Shown: positions 25,838 to 36,662, counted from the first letter of the stretch. The stretch is 64,000 nt of DNA from JAJPKK01 sp963787675 (GCA_963787675.1 CAWBDV010000012.1:1-64000), one strand, 5' to 3'. Numbers and translations: made by a program. The notes: generated from the letters alone by a model not told the origin.

Positions 25838-28800
25838 ATGGATTCAGTGCCTCGCAACATGTTCCTTGCAGGACTTGAGCGCGCGGCCGGCGATGGCTCT
25901 GGAATTCTTCGCGGTGCGCGTCAGCCCGATCTCATCCGCGATGAGGTCCTGGCGGAGATTTTCCGCGCCAGCGCAACGACCCGACCGGACCATCCAGCGC
26001 TGACCGGTCCGGAGGGAACCCGGAGCTACACGCAAGTCGATGCTGAATCGGATGCGATTGCACGCGGCCTTATCCGCTTGGGGATCGGGCCGCGCAGCGT
26101 CGTGGGCCTGTGGATGCAGCGCGGCCAGGCGCTCCTGATCGCACAGATCGCGATCACCAAGACCGGCGCCGCGTGGCTTCCCTTCGACGCTGACACTCCC
26201 CTCGAGCGCATCGCCAACTGCCTTCGTGATTCCGGTGCCCGTGCGCTGCTGACATCGGACGAGTTCTCTGACAGCGCAGGCGCTACGGGCGTGCCGGCGC
26301 TGATAGCGTCCGCGCTTGTCGATCCTGCCGATACGACGCCAGTGAGCGCTCGCCCCGCAGACCTTACGCCCGATCATCCCGCCTACCTGATCTACACCGC
26401 CGGCTCGACTGGGCCCCCCAAGGGCGTCATCGTCAGCCACCGCAATATTTGCCATTGCCTGCGTGCCGGCAACGCCCTGTTCGGCGTTTCAGCTACCGAT
26501 GTGATGTGCCAGACAGCATCGCTGGCGTTCGATTTGTCGCTCGAGGAGATCTGGCTTCCCTATCTCGTTGGCGCGACCCTGTGGGTGGCAACGCCCGATC
26601 TGATCGCACAGCCGGAGGGGCTGAGCGCGATCATCGCCGCGTGCGGGATAACAGCCATCGACACCGTGCCAACGCTTCTTGGCATGTTAGGCGGCGAGTT
26701 GCCCAACCTGCGGCTCATCATCCTGGGCGGTGAGCCGCTTCTTCCCAGCTTGGTCCAACGCTGGACGAAGTCAGGACGGCGGTTGTTCAACAGCTACGGC
26801 CCTACCGAGACCACTGTCGTAACTACCGCCATCGAGATCGCGAACAGCGAGCCCGTTACGATCGGCCGACCCATCGCCAATCACACTTGCTATGTCGTCG
26901 ACGAGAACATGCGCCTTCTGGGAGCGGGTCAGCAGGGCGAACTTCTCATCGGGGGGCCCGGCGTGGTGCAGGGCTATCTCGGTCGGCCTGAGCTCACCGC
27001 CGAAAAGTTCATCCCGAACCCTTTCGCCTCGGATGGCAGCGATCCGGTGCTCTACCGCACAAGCGACGCGGTGAGCATTAGCATCGATGGTCGTGGTCTC
27101 ATCTTTCACGGACGCCTCGACGACCAGTACAAGATCCGCGGCTTTCGTGTGGAGGTTGGCGAGATCGAGGCGGCCCTCGATGGCCAGCCGGGTGTGGCGC
27201 AGGCTGCAGTTGTCCTGCGCCAGGACGCCGGGATGGATCAACTCGTCGCCTTCGCGGTCGAGACAGCGCCCGACGCGATCGATCCCTTCGCGATTCGCAC
27301 TGCGCTCTCCAAGCGGCTTCCGCCCTACATGGTACCGGCCCGTTTCGAGGTTGTGTCGACGCTGCCCAAGCTGTTTTCGGGGAAGGTGGATCGCCGCGCA
27401 CTCAAGGAAAGGCCACTGCCGACAACGGCGGCCTCTGCGGAAAAGCAGGAACAACCGCGTACCGAGACGGAGGCGATATTGCTCGCCGCGGCTCAGGCCG
27501 TTTTTCCAGGGCAAATCGTGCCACTCGAGGCCGACTTCTTCACCGATCTTGGCGGCCATTCATTGCTCGCCGCGCGCTTCATTTCGATCGTGCGGCAAAA
27601 TGCGTCCCTTGCAGAGATGGCGATGCAGGACGTCTATACGGCTCGCACCCTTCGGGCCATGGCCCAGCACCTCGATGGCCGCACTCCTGTCGGCGGCCCG
27701 ATTGAGCGCCCTCTCTTTCGTGCCACCACCGCTGTTGCATCGATTCCTGTGTGGTCTTGCGCAGGCCGCAGCGATGCCTTTCATTCTCGGGCTCGAGGCC
27801 GTGCAATGGCTCGGCCTGTTCATGGCTTCCGTGTTCTTGCTGGGGGCCGGCAGCACTCTGTTTGGCGAGCTGCCCACGCTACTTGCCATCTATCTGGCGC
27901 TGAATCTCGGCACCAAGTTTCTCATTATCGGCCTCAAGTGGATCATCATCGGACGCACAAAGCCCGGCCGATATCTATTGTGGGGCACATACTATTACCG
28001 AATCTGGCTGGTGAACCGTCTATTGCAGATTAACTCAGCTCAATTCCTTCAAGCTTCGCCACTCATTCGCTGGTACCTCCGCGCACTTGGGGCTCGAGTC
28101 GGGCATGATGCGGTGATCGGCGGATTCGATGCCGGGGCCTGCGACCTCATTTCCATCGGCGATCGCGCTTGCGTGGGCTTGGGCAGCAGGTTTGCAAACG
28201 TGGAGTATGTGGGGAATGTGATGATTGTCGGCCACGTTGGGATCGGTGCCGACGCACACGTCGGCGATTCCTGCGTCTTCGCGCCGGATTGTCAGGTGGG
28301 CGATGGCGCTGACCTTGCGGATCTCTCTGTCGTCACCACCGGAACCAATGTCGGGGCGTGGGAGCGCTGGGACGGCTCGCCCGCCCACAAGGTCGGCACA
28401 GTCGACCGCGCCAAGCTGTGGCCCTATCCAGAGGCGTCGGCGACACACCGCGCCACGCAAGCATTCGTCTATCTGCTGGCCTACGGCATAATACTCCTGC
28501 TCGGCTTGGTGCCGATTTTTCCGGCCTTCTATGTTCTTTACAATCTTGACGAGTTGCTTGAAGGCGTTTCCGACTACTCGGTAACATGGGCCAATCTGCC
28601 GCTGCTTGCATGGCCGACTGCCGTAGCGCTGATCGTTGTTACCGCTGTGGGCATGGTTGGCGTCCGCTGGCTGCTGTTGCCAACTCGTATGCGTCGCTCT
28701 ATGCGACGCTGTTCATCCCAATCTGGTATCGCCTGCTGGGGACAAAGATCGGGCGCGGCTCCGAAATCTCGACAAACTTGGCTGGCCGCTATGATCTCGT

Positions 28801-29806
28801 TGAGATCGGGGAAAATAACTTCCTTGGCGATGAAGTGATCTTTGGCGACGAAGACATCAGAAACGGCTGGGTGATTCTGGGAACCGTTCGAACCGGCAAT
28901 CGCGTATTCATCGGCAACAGCGCGGTCGTGGCGGCCGGCAGCGGCATCGAGGATGATGCCCTCATCGGGGTGAAGTCGAAACTGCCGGATGATTTACACG
29001 TGCGCCGCGGGGAGACCTATTTCGGCAGCCCAGCTATCAGGCTTCCGACCCGACAAAGGGTTACGGTTGGCCAGCAGTGGACCTATCGTCCACCGCGCAT
29101 CAAGATAATTCTGCGCGGTCTCTTCGAGATGCTCCATACTTCGCTCCCGACCGCGCTCTATATCACCCTTGGCTATATGACGGCTGACTTGATTGAAGGG
29201 CCGGTTGCGGAAGGCCAATGGCTGCATGCCACCGGGATTTTCCTTGCCGCCGGACTGGTCATTGCCGCGGCCTTGGTGACGCTGAGCGTTGCCGCCAAGT
29301 GGCTCTTGATTGGCGTCTACAGGCCGGTGATGAAGCCCATGTGGTCGTTCTGGGCGATGCGCACTGAGGCCGTTGCCGTGCTCTATGGCGGCCTTGCCGG
29401 CACTGCCGCCATCGAGTTCCTGCGCGGCACGCCCTTCCTGCCCTGGGTCCTGCGCCTGTATGGAACGAAGATCGGCAAGGGCGTTTGCATGGAACTCACC
29501 GATATCACCGAGTTCGATTGCATCGATATCGGCGACTACTGCACTCTGAATGCCACCGGCTGCCTTCAATCGCACCTTTATGAGGATCGCGTCATGAAGG
29601 TGGGGCGCGTGAAGCTGGGGAAAGGGGTCTATGTCGGCTGGGACGCGACTGTCCTTTACGACACCCATATCGGCGATTTTGCCAAGGTGGGTCCCTTAAC
29701 TCTTGTCATGAAAGGCGAGGCGCTGCCGCCTCATACCGAGTGGATAGGCGCCCCGGCCGTCTCGGCCTCGACCTTTCAGGCAGCAGTCTCGGGGCAGGCC
29801 GCCTGA
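25838..29806 (+). pseudogene. Pls/PosA-type NRPS (adenylation, thiolation, membrane, acyltransferase-like repeats), two frameshifts
   Basis: Would be 1322 codons, normal for Pls-type synthetases that join amino acids without classical condensation domains. First part: A-domain motifs YTAGSTGPPKGV, FNSYGPTETTVV, GELLIGGPGVVQGYLGR and DDQYKIRGFRVEVGEIE, then the thiolation site LGGHSLLAARF. At about 27710 the frame changes; the second part has membrane helices (VQWLGLFMASVFLLGAG) and left-handed beta-helix repeats (VMIVGHVGIGADAHVGDS). At about 28690 it returns to the first frame with WYRLLGTKIGRGSEIST and a second set of membrane segments and hexapeptide repeats. A7 reads YRTSD instead of YRTGD. 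The amino acid substrate cannot be read by eye. The gene is broken as written. Confidence 0.85.
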
Positions 29807-29938
29807 TTTGGGCCGCTGACGGCTCGCGCCCGGATAATGCCGTGACTTTGAAGTCTGGACCTGCCGGCGACGCGATCGCCTCCCGCTACGCAGGTGCGGC
29901 TGTGCTTCGTCCCGCCGCCGCTGGGGCCGGCGGGTTCA

Positions 29939-32143
29939 TCATGGTAGTCGCCCGTGGCGGGCATGAGTGATAAGCCAAGCCATAATCTCCGCATTGTCGC
30001 CAATTGAACTGAGCCGGCCGGATTTACCATCATGACCGGCACTCATATCGGTCTTGAAAATAAGATCGTTAGGGTCCGTCTTACTCGCCCGCAGTCGCGC
30101 CACCCATTTTGCCGGCTCGGCATAACTCACTTGATTATCGTAGAACCCGGCCGTAACGAACATCGCCGGATAGTTTTTGCGCGTGACATTGTCGTAGGGC
30201 GAGTAAGACAGCATATAATCGTACTCGCGCCGCACCGCCGGGTTGCCCCATTCGTTGTATTCCAAGGTGGTGAGGGGAATCGAAGGGTCCGACATCGTCG
30301 TGACGACGTCGACAAACGGCACCTCGGCAACAATGCCGGCATAGAGATCGGGACGGAGATTGGCGATGGCGCCCATGAGCAGCCCACCGGCGCTGGCACC
30401 TTGCGCGAACACGTGGCGCGGATCAGCGTAATCATTCGCAGACAGTGCCTCGGTTGCGGCGATGAAATCGGTGAACGTATTGCGTTTCATCAGCATGCGG
30501 CCTTCCGCATACCAGCGCGCGCCCTGCTCCTGTCCACCGCGCACGTGGGCGATGGCGTAAATGAAACCCCGGTCGATCAGACTGAAGGCCTGCGGCCTAA
30601 AGCTAAGGGGGAAGCTGTCGCCATAAGCACCATAGCCAACCACCAATCCTGGATTGCTAGCGGCGCGGCGCAGATCTTTCCGATAAACGATCGTGACTGG
30701 GACTTTTTCGCCGTCTGGTGCGATCGCGCTGATGCTGTCGAGCCCATAGCGACCGGGATCGAACCAACTGCTCGCTGGATCCTGGTAGCGCGTTGTGAGC
30801 ACGCCGGTAACGACGTCGAAATCATAAATGGTCTGCGGATAGAGCGGCCCACTGAAATTAAACCGCAATACCGTCGCGCCCGCATCGAGATTGGCCTCGT
30901 TGTCGTCGCTGAAGGCACTCGAGGCGACGCCGATTTCGGCGGGGCGTGGCACTTTGATCTCGCGGCGATCCGGCAGACTAAACACGCGAATTGACGTGCC
31001 GCGTTCATCCTCGACGTCCACGGCCACGAACGTCTCGAACGCTTCAAAATGGCTGAGATGACGTCCCGGTTGTTCGGCAACGAGTTCACTCCAATGTGCC
31101 GCGTCCGGCGTGGCCTGCGGCGCGCTCATCAGGCGGAAATCGGGCGCACCAAGGTTGGTGCGGATGACGAATGTCTCGCCGACATGATCGACCTGATACC
31201 GCACGCCGCTTTGACGCGGCTTCATGATTTTGAACGCCGCCGCCGGTCGATCAGCAGGCAGATAGCGAATTTCGGTCGTTCGCTCTTCGTTGATCGTGAG
31301 CAGAATTAGCTTGCGCGACTTCGACCGATCGATAGCAACGCTGAAAGTCGGATCGCGTTCCTGATAAACCAGAACGTCTCTTTTTTGATTGCTGCCGATG
31401 CGGTGCCGCCAGACCTGATAGGCTCGCACGGTTTCAGGCTCGTTACGCACGTAGAACAATGTCTTGCTATCGGTCGTGAAGGCAAGATTCTCGACTTCAT
31501 CATCATTGGAGGCATCGCTGATGCCGAGATCGACAATCTCGCCGGTCGCGAAGGTACGCAGAAAGATGCGACACCCGTTGCTGCCGGTAAAGTCGACGGT
31601 GAAGGCAACACGGCTATTATCGGGGCTAACCGTCCAGCCAGCGAGCTTGAAGTATTTATGGCCTGAGGCGAGTGCGCCGACGTCAAGCACGATTTCCTCG
31701 ACCGCTCCGGACTCATTCTTGCGGCGGACGATCAGCGGATATGATGCACCGTGGGTAAAGCGGCGCTCGTAAAGGTAACCATTGTTGACGGTGGGAACAC
31801 TGCCATCCTCTCGCGCCGACCGGGCCTTCAATTCCGCAGCAAGCTCATCCGTCAGTGGCTTGATCGCCGCGAGCCGCGCATCGGCATAGGCGTTCTCGGC
31901 GGAGATGTAGGCCGTGACCCGAGGATCATTGCGTTGACGAAGCCAGTAGTAATTGTCGACGCGCTCGCGCCCGAAAGCTGCAAATGTCTTTGGCACGACC
32001 GGGGCAACAGGCGCGGCAGGCGCGAGCAGCGCATCGGCGGCGGCCGCGCGAATGAGGGGGATTTTCGACGTCTTAGCAAAGGGAACAGTTACAGCGGCCG
32101 CAAAAAGCAGCGATAAACGTCGTCGCGTTAGAAGCCCGCGCAT
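29939..32143 (-). CDS. Prolyl oligopeptidase family (S9A, oligopeptidase B-like), exported
   Basis: Serine peptidase that cuts short peptides. Seen: N-terminal VDNYYWLRQRNDPRV, a beta-propeller region, then the hydrolase domain with VVGYGAYGDSF, HVRGGQEQGARWYAEGRM (substrate-gate motif), the nucleophile elbow FAQGASAGGLLMGA, the aspartate region VTAGFYDNQVSY and the histidine in MSAGHDGKSGR. About 734 residues, normal for oligopeptidase B. ATG 32143 gives a twin-arginine-like leader (LLTRRRLSLLFAAAVTVPFA), so it is probably periplasmic; an ATG at 32194 is possible. It faces the NRPS gene tail to tail. Confidence 0.92.
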   Translation of the reverse strand: MRGLLTRRRLSLLFAAAVTVPFAKTSKIPLIRAAAADALLAPAAPVAPVVPKTFAAFGRERVDNYYWLRQRNDPRVTAYISAENAYADARLAAIKPLTDELAAELKARSAREDGSVPTVNNGYLYERRFTHGASYPLIVRRKNESGAVEEIVLDVGALASGHKYFKLAGWTVSPDNSRVAFTVDFTGSNGCRIFLRTFATGEIVDLGISDASNDDEVENLAFTTDSKTLFYVRNEPETVRAYQVWRHRIGSNQKRDVLVYQERDPTFSVAIDRSKSRKLILLTINEERTTEIRYLPADRPAAAFKIMKPRQSGVRYQVDHVGETFVIRTNLGAPDFRLMSAPQATPDAAHWSELVAEQPGRHLSHFEAFETFVAVDVEDERGTSIRVFSLPDRREIKVPRPAEIGVASSAFSDDNEANLDAGATVLRFNFSGPLYPQTIYDFDVVTGVLTTRYQDPASSWFDPGRYGLDSISAIAPDGEKVPVTIVYRKDLRRAASNPGLVVGYGAYGDSFPLSFRPQAFSLIDRGFIYAIAHVRGGQEQGARWYAEGRMLMKRNTFTDFIAATEALSANDYADPRHVFAQGASAGGLLMGAIANLRPDLYAGIVAEVPFVDVVTTMSDPSIPLTTLEYNEWGNPAVRREYDYMLSYSPYDNVTRKNYPAMFVTAGFYDNQVSYAEPAKWVARLRASKTDPNDLIFKTDMSAGHDGKSGRLSSIGDNAEIMAWLITHARHGRLP

Positions 32144-32267
32144 GCGCCCGACCGGATTTGCACAACCCCAACAAGCCCCGTTGCGATACAGCATTTAAGG
32201 CGCGGATTCTTGTCCAGGTCAATCGCGCGGCGCGATATTGGCTGTGCTTTCGCGACTCCTTTATACC

Positions 32268-32723
32268 CTATAGCCGCCCGATCTCGAATTCCTCGCAGGA
32301 ATACCCAAGCATCGATAGGCCCTCTTCGAGAAAGTCGCTCAGGAGCGGTATGCCAAGAAGATATTCCGCAGTACGCTGGTTGTGCGCCCGTTCTGCTTCT
32401 TCCCGTACTGCCGGCCAATCGCTAGCCGTGTAGTCATCCCGGCCTAACCACGCGAGGGCGACGAGATCGATCTGCTCGTCCTCCGACAAGGAATTGATCA
32501 GAGATGTCAATTCCTCGACGACGGGGTCGTCTTCGTGGTCCTCAAGAACCGCAGCATCCTGGTCGTCGGAAGGATTCGATCCTGGATCGGGCTCGGTGAT
32601 CTCATCCTTGGCATCGTACTCTCGCGCCTTCATGATGATGAAGGCAACCTTTTCCGGCGAGATCGTCAGGACTGTCTCGTCGGCGCCGCCTGACGGCTCG
32701 GCCTCGCCCGGTACATCTTGCAT
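32268..32723 (-). CDS. DUF3775 protein (151 aa)
   Basis: Small acidic protein resembling DUF3775, of unknown function. Seen: LTISPEKVAFIIMKAREYDAK near the N-terminus, an acidic linker (residues 40-68), then VVEELTSLINSLSEDEQIDLVALAWLGRDD, shown by family pattern ELxxxINxLxxDEQxDLVALxWxGR, and the tail YLLGIPLLSDFLEEGLSMLG. Start ATG 32723 has GAGGAGA 6-10 bases upstream. It lies upstream of the S9 peptidase on the same strand with a 120-base gap. Confidence 0.85.
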   Translation of the reverse strand: MQDVPGEAEPSGGADETVLTISPEKVAFIIMKAREYDAKDEITEPDPGSNPSDDQDAAVLEDHEDDPVVEELTSLINSLSEDEQIDLVALAWLGRDDYTASDWPAVREEAERAHNQRTAEYLLGIPLLSDFLEEGLSMLGYSCEEFEIGRL

Positions 32724-33235
32724 AGTCGTCTCCTCAGTTCAGCCGCGGCTCGGATTTCCAGCGTTCGGATGTTGGAGTTGCGGCGTCGCCAAGTCCTTGA
32801 GGAAAGTCAACCCGGCGCCCATTCGTTGGATTCGTCGCACGCGGAAGTGAAGCATCTTCGGATGCCGATCTCATCTGGAGCAACCCACCGGTGACGCCTG
32901 CCACCGACTTGTGCCCAACGCTACCAACTCATGAGTGGCGAAAGAACGGTGGCGCGGATGCATTCTGGTCGATTGATTGCGGATGTTGATTGAGATCAAA
33001 GCATATGATTGCACGGAACGCTCTGATCTCGTCGTTTGAAAGGCAAGATTGGCGAAGCACGGCAGTGAGCCGTCTACAGGCGTGGAATCTGCTTAAGCGA
33101 TGAATTACTCTATCGCCGAAGCACGGCACCTGTAGCCCTTCCATCCCATCACCGGGGGAGTATCCGGCGCGACGGGACAGACGGCGCGGGTCGCCATTCT
33201 GGCGATTGATCGAGCTCGCATCGGAGGATGCAACA
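32724..33235. other. 510-base intergenic region with a FixK/FNR box
   Basis: Between divergent DUF3775 and the unknown gene at 33236. Nothing protein-like with a ribosome binding site was found; a 32-codon frame from ATG 33004 starts too close to the box to be its target. The perfect box at 32986-32999 is 243 and 270 bases from the two starts. Confidence 0.5.
32986..32999. promoter_or_regulatory. FixK/FNR-type box (perfect)
   Basis: TTGATTGAGATCAA, a perfect palindromic box, far from both flanking starts (243 and 270 bases). Confidence 0.6.
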
Positions 33236-33721
33236 ATGGAGACCTACCCTGTCGACATCGATCCTGCGCAAGTCGTTCGCTGGGTCAAGGCGGAGCACGA
33301 AAGGTCGCCATCGACGTTCAAGATATCCGCGAGGCGCAGCAGAGAAGTCCGGGAAATTCCGGTTCGGCGGGAATTTCACCTCGGCGATGAGGAGCGCGAG
33401 GATCTCAGCGAAATCGCAATTGTAGCCACCCTGGAGATTGCGCCTGCTCACGCGGCAGAGGGGTGGTTGCTGCGCATTGTTGTTGAGGATGAAATCGGAC
33501 CTCGCATCTCCGACCGCGAAATGAGGAACGAGGGAGAACAACCGATTGATCTTGGCACTTTCTATCAAGAATTCATTCGACCCGGGCGGGGAAGCGCGAA
33601 TATCACCGGAGAGGTAGAAAGCCCAGCTGCGAAGGACCACCTCGACAGGCTGCTCCAGACGATCGAGCAGAACCGCCATCCTTCGGGACAGAGATCAGCA
33701 AAGCCCCAGTTCAAACGATAA
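33236..33721 (+). CDS. Conserved hypothetical protein (161 aa)
   Basis: Not assigned to a named family. The protein begins METYPVDIDPAQVVRWVKAE and is rich in arginine and glutamate, with VRREFHLGDEEREDLSEIA, then LEIAPAHAAEGWLLRIVVEDEIGPR in the middle (a beta-rich core) and a helical C-terminus HLDRLLQTIEQNRH. No membrane segment or signal peptide. ATG 33236 is chosen because GGAGG lies 8 bases upstream; an earlier ATG 33206 lacks such a site. It stands alone. Confidence 0.65.
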   Translation: METYPVDIDPAQVVRWVKAEHERSPSTFKISARRSREVREIPVRREFHLGDEEREDLSEIAIVATLEIAPAHAAEGWLLRIVVEDEIGPRISDREMRNEGEQPIDLGTFYQEFIRPGRGSANITGEVESPAAKDHLDRLLQTIEQNRHPSGQRSAKPQFKR

Positions 33722-34002
33722 TCCGCACATTGATCAATTTTTGATGAATAGCGTCCCCACGCCGTTGCGGCGCGCAGCGTCTTTTCTGCGTCGCGATGGG
33801 TCAAATGGTCTTCCAGTTCAATCTGGAGCCTCAGGCGATGCGCGCGATGATCGTGCCGCTCTCCGAGGGCTCGGCAAATGTGGGCCGCGAGCGGGACGAA
33901 CCGAAGCAAATGCTCTTTGAACAGCCGCTTTCGACTGCTGAGCGTCGCATTCTTCGGATGTTGCCGCTTCCGATCGTGTGATCTCTGCGCTGAACTCCTG
34001 AG

Positions 34003-34587
34003 CTAGAAAGCCCGCCGCACGAAGTTGCGGACCGTTTCCAGATGCTGCTCGCCAGAGGCTTTGCTCATCGTCGGATCGATCCCGCTCAGATACAGGTGTC
34101 GCACCATCTCGATGCCGCAAAATTCCATGAAACCCTGGTCCTGCACGGTTTTGAGCGCACGCAAGGTTCCGCCGCTCTTGAGGTCATCGGTAGTCGCGCC
34201 CGACGTCGTGATGATGACGCCCTTCTTCCCCGATAATCCCGGCAGATATTCGTGGCGCTTGATCACATAAGCAAAGCCTGCACAGAACACGCGATCAAGA
34301 TAGCCCTTGAGCATCGCGGGAAATCCGCTCCACCACAGAGGCGAAATCAACGTCACAACATCGGAGCGCCGAATCGCAGTTTGTTCGATCCGAATATCTC
34401 TTGACGCCTTACCGGTAGCGACCGCCTTCAGATCGCTCGCCGACATCAACGGATTGAACTTCATGGCATAAAGATCGCGGCATTCGACCTCGTGTCCGAG
34501 CGCCTCAAGTGCCGACACGTAAGTTTCGACAACCGCATGATTGAAGCTCTTCGCGCTCGGGTGGGCGGTGATGACAAGGTGGCGCAC
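34003..34587 (-). CDS. NAD(P)H-dependent flavodoxin-fold oxidoreductase (194 aa)
   Basis: NQO1/KefF-type FMN or FAD reductase of quinones. Seen: N-terminal LVITAHPSAKSFNHA (flavin-phosphate binding), CRDLYAMKFNPLMSA, DVVTLISPLWWSGFPAMLKGYLDRVF by its pattern PLWWSGxPAxLKGxxDRVF, and KKGVIITTSGA. Length fits the family. Start ATG 34587 is at the family N-terminus. It is divergent from the ABC exporter genes with a 220-base gap. Confidence 0.88.
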   Translation of the reverse strand: MRHLVITAHPSAKSFNHAVVETYVSALEALGHEVECRDLYAMKFNPLMSASDLKAVATGKASRDIRIEQTAIRRSDVVTLISPLWWSGFPAMLKGYLDRVFCAGFAYVIKRHEYLPGLSGKKGVIITTSGATTDDLKSGGTLRALKTVQDQGFMEFCGIEMVRHLYLSGIDPTMSKASGEQHLETVRNFVRRAF

Positions 34588-34810
34588 GTAGTCCTCCGTT
34601 TCGCACAGTCAAATCCGGCTGCAGCTGTATTAAATTCATATGGCGGGCCGCAGCTGCATTGGTTGAGGCATATCAATAACGCTCTTTGGCCGAAGGATAT
34701 GAAAGCCGGCAATAGATCGCTGAATTGAACGCGATGAAGATGCGCTGCACCTTCGCGTTTTCCCCGCGGCAAAGGCGCACGCGGCCGTCCGGCTAGCGAG
34801 GGTTGGCAGC

Positions 34811-35644
34811 ATGCCCGACGATCAAACGAATGTTCCAATCCGCGACGCCGCGGTCCAGGCTGTGGCACTTACCCGAAAATTCGGCGATCTCGTTGCGGTC
34901 GACAGGGTGTCGCTGACCATCAATCAGGGGGAGATTTTCGGCCTGATCGGTCCCAACGGTGCGGGGAAGAGCACGCTCATCAGGATGCTGACGACCTTGC
35001 TTCCACCGACTTCCGGCTCGGCGACGGTCGCAGGCTTCGATATCGTCGGCCAACCCGCCCAGGTGAGACAGCACATCGGTTATGTCCCGCAGCTGCTATC
35101 GGCCGACAGTTCGCTGACGGGCTACGAAAACATGTTGCTGTCAGCGCGCCTTTACGGCGTTCCGCGGCAGGAACGTAGCTGGCGCATCGATAGGGCCCTC
35201 GCCCGGATGGGGCTTACGGAGGCGGCCCATCATCTTGCCGGGCATTATTCGGGCGGAATGATTCGGCGCCTCGAGATCGCGCAGAGTCTGCTGCATCGTC
35301 CGCCCGTGTTGTTCCTCGATGAACCTACGGTCGGCCTCGACCCCGCTGCCCGTGAGACCGTTTGGGAGCGTATCCTGGATCTGCGCGACCGGTTCCACCG
35401 GACCATGGTCGTGACGTCACATCACATGGATGAAATCGATCAGTTCTGCGACCGTGTCGCGCTCATCGATCGCGGCCACATTGCGGCGGTTGGTGCCGTG
35501 TCCGAGCTAAAGGCACGAATCGGCCCAGATGCCACGCTCGACGACGTCTTCATCCAGCTTGTTGCCGCAACCAGTGGAGCCGAAGCGGAGGGGAGCTATG
35601 GCGAAGTCAGGCGAGCCCGTCGGGCAGCCCGTGAGCATGGCTGA
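34811..35644 (+). CDS. ABC transporter ATP-binding protein (DrrA-like, 277 aa)
   Basis: ATPase of an ABC-2 exporter. Walker A GPNGAGKST, Q-loop VPQLLS, signature YSGGMIRRLEIAQ (tyrosine in place of the usual leucine), Walker B PVLFLDEPTVGLDP and the switch histidine in VVTSHHMDEID are all present. The C-terminal DDVFIQLV segment is typical of drug or polysaccharide exporters of this group. Its end overlaps the permease start by 47 bases, so they form one operon. Substrate unknown. Confidence 0.93.
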   Translation: MPDDQTNVPIRDAAVQAVALTRKFGDLVAVDRVSLTINQGEIFGLIGPNGAGKSTLIRMLTTLLPPTSGSATVAGFDIVGQPAQVRQHIGYVPQLLSADSSLTGYENMLLSARLYGVPRQERSWRIDRALARMGLTEAAHHLAGHYSGGMIRRLEIAQSLLHRPPVLFLDEPTVGLDPAARETVWERILDLRDRFHRTMVVTSHHMDEIDQFCDRVALIDRGHIAAVGAVSELKARIGPDATLDDVFIQLVAATSGAEAEGSYGEVRRARRAAREHG

Positions 35645-36434
35645 CGACACGGTCAGCCGAACGGCGGGTACCTTCTTGACCCAAGCGTTTGCGGTGGCGG
35701 CGGCCGAGGTCCAGAAGCTTTATCATGATCCGCTGGAGCTAGTCACACGCGCCGTTCAGCCGGTGTTATGGCTGATGCTGTTCGGCGAGGTCATGGCCCG
35801 GGTGCGCGGCGTCGTCCCTGGAGATATTCCCTACCTCGACTTCCTCGCCGCCGGCATTCTGGCGCAAAGCGCTTTGTTCGTGGCGATCTTCTACGGCATC
35901 TCGGCGATCTGGGAACGCGATCTCGGTGTCTTGCAGCGCTATCTCGTCAGTCCTGCTCCACGTTCGGCGCTGGTGCTTGGCAAGGCCCTTTCGGCGGGCG
36001 TCCGCGCCTTGTCCCAGGCGCTGATCGTATATGTGCTCGCGCTACTCCTCGGGGTAGGTATTGATCTTCACCCCTTCAGCATCCTCGGTGTCGCCGCCGC
36101 GATTGTGCTCGGCTCGGCCCTGTTCTCGACTCTGTCCCTCATCATCGCGTGTATCGTCAAGACACGCGAGCGCTTCATGGGGATCGGCCAGGTCCTGACC
36201 ATGCCGATCTTTTTCGCGAGCAACGCCATTTACCCGCTGTCGCTGATGCCCGACTGGTTGCGCGCGGTGTCACACCTGAATCCCCTCACTTATGAGGTCG
36301 ATGCTCTTCGGGCGCTGATGCTGACTCACGGCGTATCGGATTACGGATTGCTGCTTGATTTCGGGGTCCTGTTGGCTTTGACGGCCGCGCTCACGCTCAT
36401 CGCCGCCAGGATGTATGGGCGCATGGGATACTGA
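35598..36434 (+). CDS. ABC-2 type permease (278 aa)
   Basis: Membrane partner of the ATPase just upstream. Six hydrophobic segments can be traced, starting at PVLWLMLFGEVMARV; the family motif GILAQSALFVAIFYGISAIWERDLGVL is present in parts (ERDLGxLxRxLVSPxPRxxLVLGK), and the C-terminal NPLTYEVDALRALM motif is typical of DrrB/NodJ-like permeases. ATG 35598 with GGGGAG 4-9 bases upstream lies inside the ATPase gene and is preferred to a longer frame from 35529. The operon ends with an inverted repeat at 36473. Confidence 0.92.
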   Translation: MAKSGEPVGQPVSMADDTVSRTAGTFLTQAFAVAAAEVQKLYHDPLELVTRAVQPVLWLMLFGEVMARVRGVVPGDIPYLDFLAAGILAQSALFVAIFYGISAIWERDLGVLQRYLVSPAPRSALVLGKALSAGVRALSQALIVYVLALLLGVGIDLHPFSILGVAAAIVLGSALFSTLSLIIACIVKTRERFMGIGQVLTMPIFFASNAIYPLSLMPDWLRAVSHLNPLTYEVDALRALMLTHGVSDYGLLLDFGVLLALTAALTLIAARMYGRMGY

Positions 36435-36472
36435 CCTGATCTGCAGGGAGTGGCTCCCTCTCGCAATTTGGC

Positions 36473-36518
36473 AGAACGTGCGTGGGCCGCACCCGTATAC
36501 GCGACCCACGCACGTTCT
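36473..36518 (+). terminator. Long near-perfect hairpin after the ABC operon
   Basis: AGAACGTGCGTGGGCCGC (36473-36490) pairs with GCGACCCACGCACGTTCT (36501-36518), 17 of 18 positions, around a 10-base loop. No T run follows, so it may act as a bidirectional structure or rho-aided stop rather than a classical terminator. Confidence 0.55.
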
Positions 36519-36662
36519 CTCGACTGGACGTTATGCGGCCTTTATCGCAATCTTCTTTTCTGCCTTCCGAGCCTCGGCCGTCTACCGGCGGTTGAATTGA
36601 CCGAGGTTAACGCCGCCGGCGCCTCGTTGGTATTCTCTTCGCCGAGCGAGGAGGACCGAGCA

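Noticed and set aside
32209..32222. CTTGTCCAGGTCAA as a FixK/FNR box upstream of the S9 peptidase
   Set aside because: Only the right half fits; the left half has several mismatches.
33004..33102. 32-codon frame right after the box at 32986
   Set aside because: The ATG is only about 11 bases from the box centre, which does not fit a transcript started from it, and there is no ribosome binding site.
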